A DNA stretch of 34,184 nucleotides, taken from the NCBI GenBank assembly GCA_031265345.1, contig JAISCU010000355.1:1-34184 (forward strand). The letters run 5' to 3'. Each line of letters begins with the position of its first letter. The stretch's first letter is position 1. Position numbers and translations under genes: made by a program. Below the pieces are notes generated by a model. The model did not search any database and was not told the DNA's origin. It saw nothing but the letters and a program-made list of their open reading frames with translations. Below, piece after piece: positions 31,431 to 34,184 of this stretch. This stretch comes from Bifidobacteriaceae bacterium (GTDB lineage Bacteria; Actinomycetota; Actinomycetes; Actinomycetales; WQXJ01).

Positions 31431-32204
31431 GGGCCGTGTAGGCGTCGTCGTGCATGGTTTCGGTGTCGCCGTCGTGGACGCGGCCGTGCGCCTGATACGT
31501 TTCGATGGCTTCCACATGCCCGTGCCGCAGCCCGAGCGAGGCGGCCTTCTCCCAATCGTGGCGGAACCGGTGGACGTCGAACAGTTCGGGCGCGTCGTCG
31601 CGGTCCGCCGCGAGCAGGCTGAACACTCCGCCCGCTTCGACGGCTTGGAGTTGCGCCCAGTCGCCCACCAACAGCACTTTCGCGCCGGCCCCAGCGGCCA
31701 TGCCCGCTATCCGATCCAGGGTGAACGTGCCCGCCAAAGAGGCCTCGCCGACTATGACGAGTTGGCCGGCCCGGAACGCGGCGCCGCGCCGGTCGTGGTC
31801 GGCGAGCCATTTGGCAGTGTTCTCGGTCGCGATGCCGAGGTCCTCGCCGAGCACAGCGGCGGCGGTCGCCGATGGGGCCAAGCCCACCAAGGACCCTGGC
31901 CCGTGTTGGATTTCCCAGGCGGCGCGGAGGGCGCGCATGGCCGTGGTCTTGCCAGCTCCCGCTGGCCCGACCAGCAGGTCGACGGCGCGCCCGGAGGCGG
32001 CGACGGCGGTCAACGCCTCGGTCTGGTCGGTGCCGAGCGCAACGCCGTCAACCACATCTACCGTTGCCGTTTCGATGGCCGCCAGGTCAACGATTGGCGC
32101 CGTGGTCTGACGCGACAGGACGAGCAGGCGTTCTTCGGCGGCATACAGCGCCTCAGAAGCGAACACCGCTGCGCGTTTGGGCCGGAACTGGCTGGTCCCG
32201 TCCG
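31431..32204 (-). pseudogene. traA: traA fragment: helicase motifs I-III
   Basis: The first part of the TraA RecD-like helicase domain, starting at the right side of the IS256 insertion (PDGTSQFRPKRAAVFASEAL on the coding strand). Walker A is GPAGAGKTT (about 31939-31968). The expected Walker B DEAS reads VIVGEASLAG, so the catalytic Asp is Gly. Motif III is VGDWAQLQAVEAGG. The open frame runs on past 31431 to a stop at 31381 only because of the frameshift. Without the insertion it joins the fragment at 33650-33880 in frame. Confidence 0.78.
32197..32204. repeat. IS256 target-site duplication, left copy
   Basis: CCCGTCCG, identical to 33650-33657 on the other side of the element. Confidence 0.9.
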
Positions 32205-33649
32205 GAGCTATTGTCAAATCTTGTGGGTGGGCGTGTTGGGGCTGGGTTCGGTTTCGGGGGTTTGAGGGTGTGGTTCGCCGACCGGTTCGCCGTCTTCGAA
32301 CCTTGTTCCGGCCCAGACTTGGGCGACCAGCGGCGCCCCGTTCAAGGGGTTCCAGGCGCGGGAGGCTGATTGCATGAGTTTGAACGCCATGCCGATGGCG
32401 GCGGCCTTGGACCCGGCGCCGCGCGCGACCTTGGTGCGGGCTTTGACGGTGGAGAACACCGACTCGATCGGGTTCGTGGTGCGCAGGTGGACCCAGTGGA
32501 GGGCCGGGAAGTCGTAGAAGGCGAGGAGCTCGTCGAGGTCGTCGTTGATCTTCGCGGCCGCTTTCGGCCATTTCACGCCATAAGTCCTGGTGAACGCTTC
32601 GGCGGCCTTGACCGCGTCGGCCCGGCCCGCGGCCTGGTGGATCCCGCGGATCGCTTTGACCGCGCCGGGGTGCTGGGACTTCGGCGGCGCGCCGAGCACG
32701 TTCGCTGATTTGTGGAACCAGCAGCGCTGCTCTTTCGTGGCCGGGAACACCAAGGTGAGGGCCTTCCAGAACCCGAGCGCCCCGTCCCCTATGGCGAGCC
32801 TCGGGGCGGGCATGCCCCGCCGGGCGCAGTCCCGCAGCAGGTCCGCCCACGCCTCCCCGGACTCCCTGATCCCGTCCGATATGGCGATCAGCTCCTTGGT
32901 CCCGTCCGGTCTGGCGCCGAGGAGGACCAGCAGGCACACCTTCTCCCCGCCCAACCGGACCTTCAGGTAGACGCCGTCCGCCCACACGCGCACGTACTCC
33001 CCGAGCGGGCGGCGCCCCCACTGGTCGGCCTCTTGGGCCCATTGGGCGGCCAGGCGCGTCACCGTCGCCGGGGACAGGCCCTTGCCGGTCCCGAGGAACT
33101 CCTCCAAGGCGGGCGCGAAGTCCCCGGACGACAACCCGTGCAAGTACAGCAACGGCAGCATGGTCTCCACCGACGCGGTCTTGCGCGCCCAGCGGGGCAG
33201 GACCACCGACCGGAACGCCTCGCCCTCGCGCCGGTCGTTCACGCGCGGGGCTTTGACCTGGACCGGGCCGGACCCGGTGGTGATCTCACGGGCGGGCAGG
33301 TAGCCGTTGCGGACCACCAGCCTGCGCCCGTCGCCGTCGAGTTGGCCAGCCAGTTCCGCGCAGTACGCTTCCGCCTCCGCTATCAGAGCCGAGGCCAGCA
33401 TCATCCGCGCCCCGGCTCGGACGATGTCCTCCAAAGGCGCGGTCAGGTCGGGCGCCGCCGCGTCGGGCCACGGCTGGCCGTCCACGGCGATCCGGGTTTG
33501 GGTAGCATTGAGTGTCATCGGGGGTGTGCCTTCCCGCCCGGCGCCTGCAAGCGCCGGACTGATCGAAACTGAGGTCTTGAACTACCGGATCAACTGGACG
33601 GGAAGGCGCACCCTCCCGATCCACCATCCACAAGATTTGACAATATCTC
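32205..33649 (-). mobile_element. IS256-family insertion sequence inside traA
   Basis: A 1445-bp element. Its 22-bp ends match with one mismatch: GAGCTATTGTCAAATC at 32205 and, inverted, GAGATATTGTCAAATC ending at 33649. It is flanked on both sides by the 8-bp direct repeat CCCGTCCG (32197-32204 and 33650-33657), the target-site duplication size of the family. Excising the element plus one duplication restores a continuous relaxase reading frame. The single gene encodes an intact-looking transposase, so the insertion may be recent. Confidence 0.92.
32214..33518 (-). CDS. IS256-family (Mutator-type) transposase
   Basis: A 434-residue DDE transposase. Catalytic residues are D181 (VWADGVYLKV), D245 (AIGDGALGFWKAL) and E352 (TTNPIESVFSTVKAR), with the family's RCWFHK segment at 265-270 between the second D and E. 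Length and order are normal for the family and no break is seen. It starts at ATG 33518 with a weak GAAGG upstream; its TGA lies inside the left terminal repeat. The C-terminal tail is Pro/Thr/Glu-rich. It probably mobilises its own element by copy-out, paste-in transposition. Confidence 0.93.
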   Translation of the reverse strand: MTLNATQTRIAVDGQPWPDAAAPDLTAPLEDIVRAGARMMLASALIAEAEAYCAELAGQLDGDGRRLVVRNGYLPAREITTGSGPVQVKAPRVNDRREGEAFRSVVLPRWARKTASVETMLPLLYLHGLSSGDFAPALEEFLGTGKGLSPATVTRLAAQWAQEADQWGRRPLGEYVRVWADGVYLKVRLGGEKVCLLVLLGARPDGTKELIAISDGIRESGEAWADLLRDCARRGMPAPRLAIGDGALGFWKALTLVFPATKEQRCWFHKSANVLGAPPKSQHPGAVKAIRGIHQAAGRADAVKAAEAFTRTYGVKWPKAAAKINDDLDELLAFYDFPALHWVHLRTTNPIESVFSTVKARTKVARGAGSKAAAIGMAFKLMQSASRAWNPLNGAPLVAQVWAGTRFEDGEPVGEPHPQTPETEPSPNTPTHKI

Positions 33650-33657
33650 CCCGTCCG
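33650..33657. repeat. IS256 target-site duplication, right copy
   Basis: CCCGTCCG, identical to 32197-32204. Confidence 0.9.
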
Positions 33658-33880
33658 GGCGGCGGAACGTCGCCGGGGTGCACGCCGACTCGTCCGGGGC
33701 GAGCCTCATGGACGCCGCCTGCGCGGCCAGGGCCACGGCTCCGACCACCATCTCGCGGTCGGCGGCCGAAGCGAACCGCCAGCCCATCGTCTGTCGGGGG
33801 CCTCCGCGTGCAGGTTCCAAGAATTCCAGGTTGAGCGCTTGTTCCCCCGGCAGCGACCACGCTGTGTCCGACGCCGCCGA
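33650..33880 (-). pseudogene. traA: traA fragment upstream of the IS256 insertion
   Basis: The coding strand reads FASAADREMVVGAVALAAQA and ends ATFRRPDG at the IS boundary, resembling the linker before the helicase domain of TraA proteins. Removing the element and one target duplication joins it in frame with 32204 onward (FRRPDG-TSQFRP). The frame is open back to a TGA at 33881-33883. The catalytic relaxase domain is not recognisable in the remaining 300 bases, so the gene is further truncated or frameshifted there, or the true relaxase part lies beyond the window. Confidence 0.6.
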
Positions 33881-34184
33881 TCAGGTCGGGGCGCGCGCCA
33901 TCGGCCCGCAGCGACACCGCGCAGCCTCTGACGCGAGTTGCCTGCCGCGTCCGATCCGCGGCATCCCAGCCTCGTATCCCCCCGGCGCGTTCGCGGCAAT
34001 CGTCGGTCTATCGGGCGTGAGAGCAGTCGCGCCCGCTGACGGCGGCACAGGTTGGCTCGCCGTCGCGGCACCAGCCGAAACATCGGTGCGGCGCCCGCGC
34101 CGGTCAACGTCGGCCGGACCTGGCCGACCGCCTGGCTGGGCTTGTCGCCTTCATCTCCGAAGCCGCCAATGTTGCCGTGCGCGG
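33881..34184. other. Right window edge, unassigned
   Basis: No recognisable protein. On the minus strand Ala/Pro/Gly-rich stretches (SQPVPPSAGATALTP, QAVGQVRPTLTGAG) appear in different frames, which could be a decayed linker of the relaxase gene, but no frame continues throughout. Confidence 0.4.

Noticed and set aside
1..34184. tRNA or rRNA genes
   Set aside because: I saw no cloverleaf-like segment with a T-arm GTTCGA core in proper context and no rRNA-like sequence.

Overview
The window is high-GC throughout, uses GTG and TTG starts, and carries families typical of Actinomycetota: replication-relaxation protein, DUF6297-like permease, SWIM/DUF6493-like genes, an LAXTG-type surface protein and a TraA-like MobF relaxase. 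It therefore comes from a high-GC actinobacterium. A surface protein with a mucin-binding-like domain hints at a host- or gut-associated lifestyle, which is inference.

Layout. 1-4365 (+) is a block from a conjugative element: a VirD4/TraG-like coupling ATPase open at the window edge, a replication-relaxation protein and an orphan DNA methyltransferase. 4640-6061 is an IS4-family element with 20-bp terminal inverted repeats and a transposase that looks broken by one extra base. 6255-9728 (-) is a tetR-MMPL transporter operon with an overlapping promoter/operator. A marR gene (-) faces a single-gene RND (HAE1-like) transporter (+) that ends at 13660. 13661-14356 is non-coding and holds six copies of a 25-bp inverted-repeat arm and a strong terminator. 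14357-15700 (-) is an AztD-like zinc lipoprotein behind a Zur-like box. 15933-20527 (-) holds an ABC permease/ATPase pair and an upstream Mub/PKD/LAXTG surface protein. 20865-23874 (+) is a SWIM-protein 5' fragment joined to most of a DUF6493-like gene, which looks like a deletion scar.

From 24.2 kb to the right edge the window is an accessory island: an AlbA/Schlafen-type ATPase regulator, a Phd/VapC toxin-antitoxin pair, two AbiEi-like antitoxin/regulator genes with no AbiEii toxin, a membrane-anchored HNH nuclease between them, and a decayed TraA relaxase-helicase. The relaxase is split by an IS256-family element (32205-33649, 8-bp target duplication) and also carries a frameshift, an in-frame stop and a changed Walker B residue.

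How it fits together. The two ends carry mobile-element transfer genes and the right part carries conflict and defence genes; the centre (6-24 kb) is chromosomal-type transport, regulation and surface biology. The clearest regulatory logic is TetR over MMPL, MarR next to the RND gene, Zur over the zinc chaperone, and a leaderless, palindromic promoter over the Phd/VapC pair. The most unusual items are the 13.8-14.1 kb hairpin cluster and the AbiEi-HNH-AbiEi arrangement.
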